From Peptococcaceae bacterium (GTDB lineage Bacteria > Bacillota > Peptococcia > DRI-13 > UBA5745), in assembly GCA_031264885.1 (NCBI GenBank), contig JAISDM010000121.1:1-16173 (forward strand): 16,173 nt of DNA. Reading direction: 5' to 3'. Positions 1-7,759 of the stretch are shown here, piece by piece. The notes below the pieces were generated by a model. It saw only the letters and a list, made by a program, of their open reading frames with translations. It was not told the origin of the DNA and did no database searches. The first letter of the stretch is position 1. Every line of letters begins with the position of its first letter. A program made the translations under genes and the position numbers.

Positions 1-1
1 G

Positions 2-154
2 GTTATTGAAGCGACACGGGAAATCTATCGGTTCAACGGATCATTGGCGGCACGACCAAGCAAAACCGAAGAGAGAAGTCTGGTTCAACGCAAACGCAAC
101 TTGATTGATGAAGTGGAAACGCTGATTGAAAAGGTCTACCGTTTAGATTTTTAA
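2..154 (+). CDS. Unknown protein, C-terminal 50 residues only
   Basis: This is an open frame entering from the left edge and closing at TAA 152-154. The visible 50 residues are charged and mostly helix-like (rich in Glu, Arg, Lys and Leu, with no membrane segment) and end in Tyr-Arg-Leu-Asp-Phe. I do not recognise the family. The next gene, a DNA methyltransferase, begins 14-17 nt downstream with its ribosome binding site in the gap, so the two are probably one transcript. By context it could be a regulator or another component of a restriction-modification or defence locus, but nothing in the fragment itself shows that. Confidence 0.6.
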   Translation, partial: VIEATREIYRFNGSLAARPSKTEERSLVQRKRNLIDEVETLIEKVYRLDF

Positions 155-171
155 GGGAAAGGGACTGTGTG

Positions 172-1815
172 ATGCGGCTGAAAAAAGACAGTACGGCGCA
201 AAAGCTGCGCGGAGCATATTACACGCCATTGCGGTTGGCAAACGCAATGGTGGGTCTTTTTGACGCCGAAACCTTTGGAAATATACTTGAACCAAGCTGT
301 GGAGATGGTGTTTTTTTGGACAGCCTTGCGGCGAATGGCATATTGCGCCGCGCGGAATCCGTGACAGCCATTGAGATAGAGATGGGCGAATCGGAAAAGG
401 CGCGCGCGCGGTATGGCGCTTCCGCGAATGTAAATATTCTGTGCGACGACTTTTTTGACTTTTATCAGCGTTCGCATCAAAGCGAAAGGTATGACTTGAT
501 TCTCGGCAATCCGCCGTATATCCGTTACCAATATCTCACTGAAAAGCAACGTGAGCTGCAATCTATGATTTTGACAACGCACGGCATGAAGGCAAACAAG
601 CTGATCAATTCATGGGTCTGCTTTTTGGTGGCCTGTATCCAAATGCTCTCGGATAACGGGCGTATTGCCTTTGTAATCCCCGCCGAAATTCTGCAAGTCG
701 CATATGCTGAGGATTTGAGGCTGTTTTTGTCAAATCAGCTTGCCCGTATAACGCTCATCACATTTGAGCAGCTTGTGTTCCCTGAGATAGAACAGGAGGT
801 TGTTGTTTTTATCGGTGAAAAGGGCGGCGTTGAAAGAGGCATTCGCATCATTGAAATGACTGATATTGATGGCTTCAAGACCCTTGATTTAGGGAACAAC
901 GGGTATCAGAAGTTACAGCACGCTCGAGAAAAGTGGACGAAGTATTTCATCTCGGCAAATGAAACGGCTCTTATACAGAATCTGCGCGAAGATAAACGAT
1001 TCGCGCGATTTAAGGATTTCGGCATTATCAATATCGGGATTACTACCGGAAACAATGATTATTTTTCCGTTACAAGTGAAATTGAGGGGCAGTATAGCCT
1101 TGATTCTGTTACGCTTCCCCTTATAGGGCGCAGTTCCCACGCGCACGGAATCTATTTTACCCCTGATGACTGGAACGCCAATGTGGCAAGTGGTAAAAAA
1201 GCGATGTTGGTCCGTTTCCCCGATATCCTTTTTGACGAATACCCGCAGAAACATAAAGAATACATTGCGCTCGGTGAACGCATGGAACAGAACAAAGGGT
1301 ATAAATGCGGCATACGCGACCGTTGGTATATCGTGCCTTCGGTTTGGGTTCCGGACGCCTTTTTCCTGCGGCGAAACAATCTGTACCCGAAGTTCGTCCT
1401 GAATTATTGCGGCGCGGTTTCCACGGACACGATGCACCGCATGAAATTCCGCGACGGGGTTGATGCTAAAAATATCCTGCTGTCGTATTATAACAGCGTG
1501 TCGTTCGCATTCTCAGAAATATGCGGGCGCAGCTATGGCGGCGGTGTTCTTGAAATTCTGCCCGGTGAAATGGGAAACATCCTCATTCCGATCGTCAATG
1601 AGATAGATGTTGCATTACGCGATGATTTGCTTGGGCAGATTGATGGGATAATTCGCAGGGGTGACGATGTGGAACTTGCCCTTGATTTGGTTGACGGCAA
1701 ATTACTTATTGATATGCTTGGAATAGAGGCTGAAATATGTCAACAGTGCCGCAATATATGGAAAAAATTGCAAGCCCGCAGGCTCAAAAGAAATGGTTCG
1801 GATTCATTGCCTTAG
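172..1815 (+). CDS. N6-adenine DNA methyltransferase (Eco57I/TaqI-like gamma class)
   Basis: This protein of about 547 residues transfers a methyl group from S-adenosylmethionine to adenine in a specific DNA site. Visible motifs are the N-terminal RGAYYTP segment (motif X region), motif I EPSCGDG at about residues 40-46 (SAM binding) and the catalytic motif IV NPPY at about 113-116, giving the X-I-IV order of gamma-class enzymes. The region after about residue 230 has no catalytic motif and should be the target-recognition domain. GTG 169 and ATG 172 are adjacent starts. I chose ATG because the purine tract AAGGGAAAGGGA at about 153-164 is better spaced from it. The gene is more AT-rich with different codon use from its neighbours, suggesting transfer. 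No intact nuclease partner is visible downstream. It could be an orphan methylase or half of a type II system; recognition sequence unknown. Confidence 0.88.
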   Translation: MRLKKDSTAQKLRGAYYTPLRLANAMVGLFDAETFGNILEPSCGDGVFLDSLAANGILRRAESVTAIEIEMGESEKARARYGASANVNILCDDFFDFYQRSHQSERYDLILGNPPYIRYQYLTEKQRELQSMILTTHGMKANKLINSWVCFLVACIQMLSDNGRIAFVIPAEILQVAYAEDLRLFLSNQLARITLITFEQLVFPEIEQEVVVFIGEKGGVERGIRIIEMTDIDGFKTLDLGNNGYQKLQHAREKWTKYFISANETALIQNLREDKRFARFKDFGIINIGITTGNNDYFSVTSEIEGQYSLDSVTLPLIGRSSHAHGIYFTPDDWNANVASGKKAMLVRFPDILFDEYPQKHKEYIALGERMEQNKGYKCGIRDRWYIVPSVWVPDAFFLRRNNLYPKFVLNYCGAVSTDTMHRMKFRDGVDAKNILLSYYNSVSFAFSEICGRSYGGGVLEILPGEMGNILIPIVNEIDVALRDDLLGQIDGIIRRGDDVELALDLVDGKLLIDMLGIEAEICQQCRNIWKKLQARRLKRNGSDSLP

Positions 1816-1823
1816 AGTTATAA
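1737..1823 (+). CDS. 28-codon ORF overlapping the methylase end; possible restriction-endonuclease stub
   Basis: ATG 1737 opens a 28-codon frame ending at TAA 1821-1823. It overlaps the last 79 nt of the methyltransferase in another frame. An AGAGG ribosome-binding-like sequence lies 7 nt upstream of the ATG, which is why I note it at all. The peptide starts MSTVPQYMEK and contains a KKWFGF segment, which reads like an ordinary soluble protein N-terminus. In type II restriction systems the nuclease gene often overlaps the methylase gene, so a truncated nuclease start is one reading. It could equally be a chance frame. The stop codon lies in the A-tract that forms the U-tract of the opposing terminator, so any original gene would have been cut at this junction. 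Confidence 0.3.
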   Translation: MSTVPQYMEKIASPQAQKKWFGFIALEL

Positions 1824-1865
1824 AAAACGGGCGCGGATTGTAACTTTCGTTACAACTCGCGCCCG
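1821..1865 (-). terminator. Intrinsic terminator of the sugar ABC operon
   Basis: Two 17-nt arms (1828-1844 and 1849-1865) pair with one A-C mismatch and one G-U wobble around a 4-nt loop that is GAAA in the minus-strand RNA. On the minus strand the stem is followed by six T residues (complement of 1822-1827). On the plus strand no T-run follows, so it acts on minus-strand transcripts. It lies 84 nt past the stop codon of the binding-protein gene. Confidence 0.9.
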
Positions 1866-1948
1866 TCGCGAATATCTCGCGCTTGAGCGGCGGCTTCATC
1901 TGGATCGACTCAAAATACAGCGGCAGCGATCCGTCGGCTGTGGATCTA

Positions 1949-3130
1949 TTATTTGGGGCCGTATTTCGCGTCGATTTCCGCGAGGTACGCCTTATATGTA
2001 TCCTTCGTGACGATTGAGTAATCCGCGTACCAGACGGCGCATTTGTCGCCTTCTTTTTTGAATTCCGGCCAGAGCGTCTCAGGGGTGGCGCGTCCGTCGC
2101 ATAAGGCGGTCAAACCGAGAATCTCCGGCGTCGCGTAGGCGTAGTTGGAGATCGCGATCGCGCATTTCCACGCGCCGTCGTAGCCGTTGTCCCATTCCTG
2201 CTCAAGCATCGGATGCCCGACTGTGGAGATCAGCATCGTGTCGTTGCGGTTCAGATCATCCGCCGCGCGCGCCGCGCCTTGGGAATAGTTTTCCAGGCAG
2301 CTCGACACCATCCAATATTTCACTTCGGGATGCGAACTGATGGTCTGCGCGGTGGGATCGTAGCCCCCTTCCAGGGTAAACCACGCGCTTTGCCCGGCGG
2401 CGAAGCTGTCGTTATAAAAGATATTCTCGTTGCCGGGGAAGGCTTCCCTGAAAGCGTCCTCTATACCCAAAATGCGGTCGTTCAGCGCGGTCGAAACAGA
2501 GAAATCAATGGTGATGAGTCCAATTTCGCCGGTGTCTACGTCGCCCCAATATTCCTTATAATGGTCGGTGAGATATTTCAGCGACTCGTAGCCGGTTTGG
2601 CGCTGCGGTATGCCGATGGTGGGCGTGACCACCTTGCCGTCGGCGTCGAAGTATTCGGTGAACAGGTTGACGTATGGGATTCCGCAGTCGTTCATCAAAT
2701 CGAGGACCGCGTTCTGCACGGCGTTCGTCGTCTCAATGATGAATCCGTCGATATCGCCGCGGTCGATGAGCGTTTCGAGGTTGGTGACGTAGGTCTCGTC
2801 GTCCGTGTCGCCGGACATACGCGTCAGTTCGAAGTTGTAGACCGGCGCGATGGCCATAAACGCGTCGTACATCTGCTGTTCGAGAAGGTTGTTGTCATAG
2901 TGCGCGTAGACAAATTTATAGGCCGGGCGCGCGAAATAATCGACTGTCTCATCAATGGTTCCCACTTCGCCGCCGGACGCCGGGGCCGGCGTGGAATTAC
3001 CGGCCGCCGCGGTGGTGTTTGGCGCCGCGGTGGTGTTGGCCGTCTGGGGGGTGTTGGAGCTCTGCCCCCCGCAGGCCGCAGCCGAGAACGTCAGGGTCAG
3101 CGCCAACAAAAATACCAGGATCTTCTTCAT
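1949..3130 (-). CDS. Sugar-type ABC transporter substrate-binding lipoprotein
   Basis: This 393-residue protein is the extracellular ligand-binding component of the importer encoded just upstream. The N-terminus is a lipoprotein signal, MKK plus a hydrophobic stretch and the lipobox SAAAC, giving lipidated Cys20. A Ser/Thr/Asn/Pro/Ala-rich linker to about residue 55 tethers it to the membrane. The rest has the periplasmic-binding-protein type I (Peripla_BP_4, RbsB-like) pattern: an opening strand with YAHYDN, then DGFIIETTN and GIPYVNLF. ATG 3130 has an AGAGG site upstream. It is the last gene of its operon, after ATPase-permease-permease and before a strong terminator. The same order is seen in lsrACDB, but the ligand (pentose, hexose, AI-2 or other) cannot be told from sequence alone. 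Two permeases and one binding protein fit a CUT2 system. Confidence 0.9.
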   Translation of the reverse strand: MKKILVFLLALTLTFSAAACGGQSSNTPQTANTTAAPNTTAAAGNSTPAPASGGEVGTIDETVDYFARPAYKFVYAHYDNNLLEQQMYDAFMAIAPVYNFELTRMSGDTDDETYVTNLETLIDRGDIDGFIIETTNAVQNAVLDLMNDCGIPYVNLFTEYFDADGKVVTPTIGIPQRQTGYESLKYLTDHYKEYWGDVDTGEIGLITIDFSVSTALNDRILGIEDAFREAFPGNENIFYNDSFAAGQSAWFTLEGGYDPTAQTISSHPEVKYWMVSSCLENYSQGAARAADDLNRNDTMLISTVGHPMLEQEWDNGYDGAWKCAIAISNYAYATPEILGLTALCDGRATPETLWPEFKKEGDKCAVWYADYSIVTKDTYKAYLAEIDAKYGPK

Positions 3131-3188
3131 ACCTCTCTACCTCTCTTTTTTATAATTTGTGGATTAAAACGCAATTTTTCTGAAAGCC

Positions 3189-3224
3189 TTATCCGCCTCA
3201 TTCGCCTCATTCGCCTTATTCGCG
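3189..3224. repeat. Four tandem 9-bp units at the permease stop codon
   Basis: Four consecutive 9-mers of the form TYATTCGCC (variants TTATCCGCC, TCATTCGCC twice, TTATTCGCG) start at 3189, 3198, 3207 and 3216. Read on the minus strand, each unit ends in an in-frame stop codon (TAA, TGA, TGA, TAA). The unit at 3216-3224 carries the real stop of the permease gene and the other three follow it. Confidence 0.85.
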
Positions 3225-4178
3225 CTCAAGGGCAAGGCGGCGGGAGCGCGCGCCGATAAAGTCAAGGCACAGCGCGAGAACCAGCAGTCCGCCGCGGGCG
3301 ACGATCTGCCAGTATGACGGGAATCCCACGGCCGTAAGCCCCGCGTTGAATACGTTGAGAAGCAAAATCCCGATGAAACAGCCGCTCATTCCGCCGGCGC
3401 CGCCGAGGAAGGACACCCCGCCGAGCACCGCCGCCGTAATCGCGTCGATGGCGCCGGAGCTGCCCGCCGCGGGCGACGCCGTGTGCATGCGGGAAGTGAG
3501 TACCACGCCGGCAATCGCGGCAAGCACGCCGTTATTGACGTAAAGGATCGTGGAGATCTTTTTGGGGTTGATACCGCAGAGGCGCGCGGCGTGACGGTTG
3601 CCGCCGCACATGTATACGCTCCTGCCGAAGTTCGTGTTTGACAGAACGACGCTGTACGCGATCATCAGGACAAGCATAATAATAAACGCAAGCGGAACCA
3701 CATTCCAGAGCGAGATCGAGCCTATTACCCAGAACCCCTGTTCCGGGATCTGTATATTTTTGCTTTGTGTAATAACGGTGACAAGCCCCTGATAAACCGA
3801 CATCATGCCCAGCGTCGCGATGAAACTCATAAAACCGAGTTTGTTGATGAAAAAAGCGTTGATTAAGCCGCACAGCGCGCCGAACAGAACCGTCAGGAAG
3901 AACGCCAGGCCCCACGGGACGCCCGCGTTAATCAGCAAGGCGACGACTACGCCGCTGAAGCACGCCTCCGCGCCGGCCGCCAAATCCACCTCGCCGCCGA
4001 TGAGCAGAAGCGTCATTCCTACGGAAAGAACGCCGACAAAACTCATCGAGTTCAGTATGTTTCTTACATTGTCGAAGTTAAGATAGTTGTTGTTAAAAAT
4101 GTAAAACAGCAGTGTGACCGCGATTGTGATGAACAGAAGCGCCGCGTTGCTGGAGCGCAGCAATTTTTTTATGAACAT
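3216..4178 (-). CDS. Sugar ABC transporter permease 2 (RbsC/BPD_transp_2 family)
   Basis: This 320-residue integral membrane protein forms half of the translocation path with the permease encoded upstream. It is very hydrophobic with about 8-10 membrane segments, and carries family hallmarks VGMTLLLIGGEVDLA, FGRSVYMCGGN and AARLCGINPKK, the coupling-helix region that contacts the ATPase. ATG 4178 (MFIKKLL) was preferred over ATG 4190 (MGNDMF) because the AGGATGG element sits 8 nt before it but abuts the earlier ATG; it also aligns with the KKFLKE start of the partner permease. It follows the first permease after about 30 nt and precedes the binding-protein gene by about 85 nt. Length is normal for the family. 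Function is secure at family level, substrate unknown. Confidence 0.92.
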   Translation of the reverse strand: MFIKKLLRSSNAALLFITIAVTLLFYIFNNNYLNFDNVRNILNSMSFVGVLSVGMTLLLIGGEVDLAAGAEACFSGVVVALLINAGVPWGLAFFLTVLFGALCGLINAFFINKLGFMSFIATLGMMSVYQGLVTVITQSKNIQIPEQGFWVIGSISLWNVVPLAFIIMLVLMIAYSVVLSNTNFGRSVYMCGGNRHAARLCGINPKKISTILYVNNGVLAAIAGVVLTSRMHTASPAAGSSGAIDAITAAVLGGVSFLGGAGGMSGCFIGILLLNVFNAGLTAVGFPSYWQIVARGGLLVLALCLDFIGARSRRLALERE

Positions 4179-4209
4179 ATCGTTTCCCATCCTGTATTCA
4201 TTAATTTGA

Positions 4210-5169
4210 CTAATTTGCCGCGCGTTTTCTCGCGCTTAAGAAGTCGGCCGTCAGCGCGATCAGGAGGAGAATTCCCGACGCGACGACCTGCCAGTATGGC
4301 GGAACGTCAATGACCGTCATTCCGTTGTTGAAACAATTGAGAATGAGAATGCCTGCCAGAGCGCCGCCCATGCCGCCTGTGCCGCCGCCGAGAGATATGC
4401 CGCCGAGTATCGCCGCCGTCATCCCCGCGAACTGACTGTTTGTGATTCCGACTGTGTTCGACGATTTCAGCCGGGCCGCGAGCAGAATCCCGGCAAGAGC
4501 GGCAAGACATCCGGCGTTAATGAACAAAGTGTATGAAATACGCTTCGGACGGAGACCTGCCAGCCGCGCGGCCTGCGCGTTATTGCCGATGAGATATACG
4601 CTTCTGCCGAATTTCGTGTTCTTTAGGATGACTCCGTAGATTAACAGCGCAAATAAAGAAATAATCAGCGAATACGGGATAAAATCAAGAACCCTTTCAC
4701 TGCCGATGAAATTGAAAACAGGGTTGGCAATGTCAATTTGTTTGCCCTGGCTGATGATTGAGGTGAACCCTTGGGTGATGGACGCGGTCGCCAGCGTCGC
4801 GATAAAAGGCTGGAAGTTCAGTTCGTTGACCAAAACGGCGTTGAACGCGCCGCCGGCGCCGCCGAGTATGAGGGCCGCCGCCAGCGCCGCGTACCAGGGA
4901 ACACCCGCGCGCAAAAGAAATGCCGCCAGCATTGCGCACATTGTGCCGATTCCGCCCAGGGAGAGGTCAAGGTAGCCCGCGATCATCAGCGAACCCGCGC
5001 CGATGGTCAGGAGCGAAACGACCGTCGTCGATTGGAGAATATTCCGGATATTCCTCGGGCGTATGAAGGCGCCTTTGGATATGACGGTGTAAACGATCAC
5101 GATCACGGCAAGCAAGATAAGCAGCGGAAATACTTTGGAGCGGACAAATTCCTTTAGAAATTTCTTTAT
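4210..5169 (-). CDS. Sugar ABC transporter permease 1 (RbsC family), probable ATA start
   Basis: This inner-membrane permease is 319 residues from the proposed start. Family signs are the GSLMIAGYLDLSLG region, FGRSVYLIGNN and AARLAGLRPKR (ATPase-contact loop), and a C-terminal hydrophobic run. The first conventional start, TTG 5115, has no ribosome binding site and would cut the first membrane helix in half. The frame is open upstream to 5169, where ATA lies 7 nt after GAGGTG and overlaps the TAA stop of the ATPase gene as ATAA. The extension reads KKFLKEFVRSKVFPLL, matching the KKLLRSS start of the partner permease in position and character. No ATG, GTG or TTG exists in the extended part. 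I therefore infer an AUA start, or a base change or sequence error from ATG. The permease function itself is not in doubt. Confidence 0.9.
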   Translation of the reverse strand: MKKFLKEFVRSKVFPLLILLAVIVIVYTVISKGAFIRPRNIRNILQSTTVVSLLTIGAGSLMIAGYLDLSLGGIGTMCAMLAAFLLRAGVPWYAALAAALILGGAGGAFNAVLVNELNFQPFIATLATASITQGFTSIISQGKQIDIANPVFNFIGSERVLDFIPYSLIISLFALLIYGVILKNTKFGRSVYLIGNNAQAARLAGLRPKRISYTLFINAGCLAALAGILLAARLKSSNTVGITNSQFAGMTAAILGGISLGGGTGGMGGALAGILILNCFNNGMTVIDVPPYWQVVASGILLLIALTADFLSARKRAAN

Positions 5170-6689
5170 TTCGCGTCACCTCTTTCCGTCTTTACGGTGT
5201 CTGACATCGCGAGAGAAAGGATGCTTTCCTCGGTGGCGTCCCCGCGGTGTACACAGCCGGTAACGCGCCCGCCGCGCATAACGTAAATCGTGTCGGAGAC
5301 GCCGATTACTTCCGGCAGTTCGCTGGAGATGAATATGACGCCGAATCCTTGCTTTGCCAGATCGCACATCATTTGGTAGACTTCCGCCTTTGTTCCGACA
5401 TCGATTCCTTTTGTCGGTTCGTCGAGGATCAGTATCTTCGTCGTCATTTGATCGCTTGTCCAGCGGCCGAGTATGACCTTTTGCTGGTTCCCGCCGGAAA
5501 GCTCGACGACGATTTTGTCGATCCCCGGCGTTTTTATCGAGTATTTGTCGACTATGCCGCCGGCGAGCGCCGATTCGGCTTTGCGGTCGAGAAAGAAAAA
5601 TCTGCGTATTTTTGACAGCACCGGAATGCTGACGTTGTCGCGGATGGAGTGGTAAAGCACGAGTCCCTGTTCCTTCCTGTCTTCCGGACAGAGGGCGAGG
5701 CCGGCGGTGATGGCTTCGGCGGGCGATTTAAATTCAACGCGCTTCCCTTCCAGCAAAATTTCGCCTGATATCATTGGATCGGCGCCGAAGAGCGCGCGGA
5801 CGACCTCCGTCCTGCCCGCGCCGACCAGACCCGCGAAGCCGATGATTTCGCCTTTTCTAAGCGAGAAGCTGACGTTTTTGACCTGCTTTGCCACAAGGTT
5901 TCGCACTTCGAGGAGGGTTTCGCCGTATTCTGTATTGCGCGAGAGATTTGCGTACGTGTCGCCGATATCGCGCCCGATCATAGCGCGTATGAGCTCCGGT
6001 TCGCTTGTTTCGTCCGTGACAAAGGTTTTTACCAGGGCGCCGTCTTTGAAGACGACGATGTCGTCGGTGATCTGAAAAATCTCGGCCAGCCGGTGCGAAA
6101 CGTAGACGACGATTTTGCCCTCGCGCTTCAACTCCGCGATCAGCTTGAAAAGGATGGAGATTTCGGCCTCCGCCAGGCTTGCGGTGGGCTCGTCGAAGGC
6201 GATCACCGACGAACCCCGGCGGTAGGCTTTCATAATTTCCACCATCTGCTGGTACGCGACGGAAAGGCGGCCGGCAGGCGCGGCGGGATCAATCGGCAGC
6301 CCGAATTTTTCGATAATTGCCTGGGTGTCTTTTTTAAGGCGCGGTTTATCGATAAAACCGAATGAATTCCTCGGCAGCGCGCCCGCGAAGATATTCTCCA
6401 TAACGCTCATCGCGGGAATCAATTGGCGTTCCTGATAAATGACGCTGACGCCCGCTTTGATCGCGTCGTATGGCGAAGAAAAAGACAGAGGCGCCCCCCC
6501 GAGGACGACTTCGCCCTCGTCGGCGGAGAGGTCGCCCGCGAGTATCTTTAGAAGCGTCGATTTCCCCGCCCCGTTTTCGCCGAGGAGCGCGAGAACACGC
6601 CCGCCTTCCGCGCGGAAACTGATATCTCTCAGCGCTTGAACGCCGGGGAAGGACTTTCGGATTCCCTTAAATTCGAGGAAATATTCCAC
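5166..6689 (-). CDS. Sugar ABC transporter ATPase, double-domain (RbsA-like)
   Basis: This 507-residue cytoplasmic ATPase powers the sugar importer and carries two nucleotide-binding domains in one chain, as in RbsA, MglA and AraG. The first domain has Walker A GENGAGKST (about 37-45), the degenerate signature LSVAYQQ and Walker B VIAFDEPTAS. The second has the altered Walker A GLVGAGRTE typical of the family, signature LSGGNQQKV and Walker B ILILDEPTKG. The frame stays open up to 6776, but GTG 6689 is the likely start: GGAG lies 7 nt before it, the family begins with this LEFKGIRKSFPGV segment, and the upstream codons would fall in the promoter. It is first in its operon; its stop overlaps the next permease start by 4 nt. 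Substrate unassigned. Confidence 0.93.
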   Translation of the reverse strand: MEYFLEFKGIRKSFPGVQALRDISFRAEGGRVLALLGENGAGKSTLLKILAGDLSADEGEVVLGGAPLSFSSPYDAIKAGVSVIYQERQLIPAMSVMENIFAGALPRNSFGFIDKPRLKKDTQAIIEKFGLPIDPAAPAGRLSVAYQQMVEIMKAYRRGSSVIAFDEPTASLAEAEISILFKLIAELKREGKIVVYVSHRLAEIFQITDDIVVFKDGALVKTFVTDETSEPELIRAMIGRDIGDTYANLSRNTEYGETLLEVRNLVAKQVKNVSFSLRKGEIIGFAGLVGAGRTEVVRALFGADPMISGEILLEGKRVEFKSPAEAITAGLALCPEDRKEQGLVLYHSIRDNVSIPVLSKIRRFFFLDRKAESALAGGIVDKYSIKTPGIDKIVVELSGGNQQKVILGRWTSDQMTTKILILDEPTKGIDVGTKAEVYQMMCDLAKQGFGVIFISSELPEVIGVSDTIYVMRGGRVTGCVHRGDATEESILSLAMSDTVKTERGDAK

Positions 6690-6722
6690 TGGCCCACTCC
6701 ATTTCGGCATAATTGACAAAGT

Positions 6723-6736
6723 ATACAGATATGTAT
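6723..6736. promoter_or_regulatory. Candidate operator, ATACA-N4-TGTAT
   Basis: A 5+4+5 inverted repeat lies just downstream of the -10 box, over the predicted start of transcription. That is where a repressor of a sugar-transport operon would bind. No regulator gene is in the window, so this is a position-based guess. Confidence 0.35.
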
Positions 6737-6746
6737 CCTGAGCGAC

Positions 6747-6776
6747 ATAATACCATATCCGTGAGATAATTGTCAA
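6747..6776 (-). promoter_or_regulatory. Sigma-A-type promoter of the sugar ABC operon
   Basis: On the minus strand TTGACA (6776-6771) is followed after 18 nt by TATTAT (6752-6747), a perfect -35 and a 5/6-match -10. Transcription would start near 6740, about 50 nt before GTG 6689. The TGA inside the -35 box is the stop codon of the preceding ABC ATPase gene (6773-6775). Confidence 0.75.
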
Positions 6777-7759
6777 TGATTTCCGAACACATGGCAGGCG
6801 ACCAGGTGGCCCGGTTCGATTTCACGCAGCAGGGGGGGACGCGTTTCGCAGATCTCTCCGCAATGCCGGCAGCGCGTATGAAATACGCAGCCCGAGGGGG
6901 GATTCAGCGGGGAAGGGATATCGCCTTCCAGCACGTTCCGCATACTCTTCTGATCGGGATCCGGAATCGGAATGGCGTCGAACAGCGCGTCCGTATATGG
7001 ATGCCTGAAGTTGCGGAAGAGTTGGTTTTTGTCGGCGAGCTCGACGATTTTGCCCAGGTACATCACGGCGATCCTGTCACAGAAATGCTTGACCACCGAC
7101 AGATTATGGGAGATAAAGATGTAGGTCAGATGATATTTATCCTGCAGCGACTGCATCAGATTGAGAATCTTGGCCTGTATGGAGACGTCCAGCGCCGAAA
7201 CCGGCTCGTCGCACACGATCAGCGACGGGTTAAGCGCCAGCGCCCTCGCGACGCCGATCCGCTGCCGCTGTCCCCCGGAGAACTCATGAGGGAACCGCCC
7301 GTAGACGTCCGAACCGAGTCCCACGTCCGCCATCAGCTCCAGCACCTTTTCGCGCCGCGCGTCGGCGCCGCCGATCCTGTGAATCGCCAGCGGCTCCGCG
7401 ATCAGCCTTCCGCAGGTGAACCGGGGGTCGAGGGAGGAATACGGATCCTGAAAGATGATCTGGATCTTTTTTTTCATCTCCGCCTGGTCTTTCCGGGAGA
7501 GCCGGAAGATATCCTTTCCTTCATACAGGATGCTGCCTTCGGACGGCGTGAGCAGTTTGACGATCATCTTCCCGGTGGTGGTTTTGCCGCAGCCGGACTC
7601 GCCGACGATGCCGAACGTCTGGCCTTCGCATACGGTGAAACTGACGCCGTCCACCGCTTTAACATACTGTTTTTTCGCGAAAATGCCGCCTTTGTTCCGC
7701 TCCCTCACAGGATAATACATTTTCAGGTTGGAAACCGTCAACAGTTCTTTCTCAGACAC
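6773..7759 (-). CDS. dppF: Peptide ABC transporter ATPase, DppF/OppF-like
   Basis: This 328-residue cytoplasmic ATPase is the second of the pair that drives peptide import. It shows Walker A GESGCGKT (53-60), the Q-loop in IIFQDPYSSLDP, signature FSGGQRQR, Walker B LIVCDEPVSALD and the H-loop FISHNLSV. The C-terminal oligopeptide-transporter extension (oligo_HPY) begins near PLNPPSGC and has a Cys cluster (CVFHTRC, RHCGEIC, VACH); in related DppD/DppF proteins such cysteines have been reported to hold an iron-sulfur cluster. Start is GTG 7759, with AGGAGG 8 nt upstream and an 8-nt overlap with the end of the DppD-like gene. It is the last gene of the dpp unit and no terminator follows; its stop codon is inside the -35 box of the sugar operon. 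Peptide versus nickel or other ligand is not fixed by sequence, but peptide is most likely. Confidence 0.92.
   Translation of the reverse strand: MSEKELLTVSNLKMYYPVRERNKGGIFAKKQYVKAVDGVSFTVCEGQTFGIVGESGCGKTTTGKMIVKLLTPSEGSILYEGKDIFRLSRKDQAEMKKKIQIIFQDPYSSLDPRFTCGRLIAEPLAIHRIGGADARREKVLELMADVGLGSDVYGRFPHEFSGGQRQRIGVARALALNPSLIVCDEPVSALDVSIQAKILNLMQSLQDKYHLTYIFISHNLSVVKHFCDRIAVMYLGKIVELADKNQLFRNFRHPYTDALFDAIPIPDPDQKSMRNVLEGDIPSPLNPPSGCVFHTRCRHCGEICETRPPLLREIEPGHLVACHVFGNH

Noticed and set aside
2213..3259. 348-codon plus-strand frame opposite the sugar-binding protein
   Set aside because: It is very Arg/Val/Gly-rich and its end comes from the 9-bp tandem repeat (Leu-Ile-Arg repeats). The opposite strand has signal peptide, lipobox and fold.
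4967..5179. 70-codon minus-strand frame that begins with a good-looking N-terminus at the permease 1 start region
   Set aside because: It is a different frame from the permease, breaks down into Arg/His-rich sequence, and ends inside the gene; the true permease frame continues upstream to the ATA codon.
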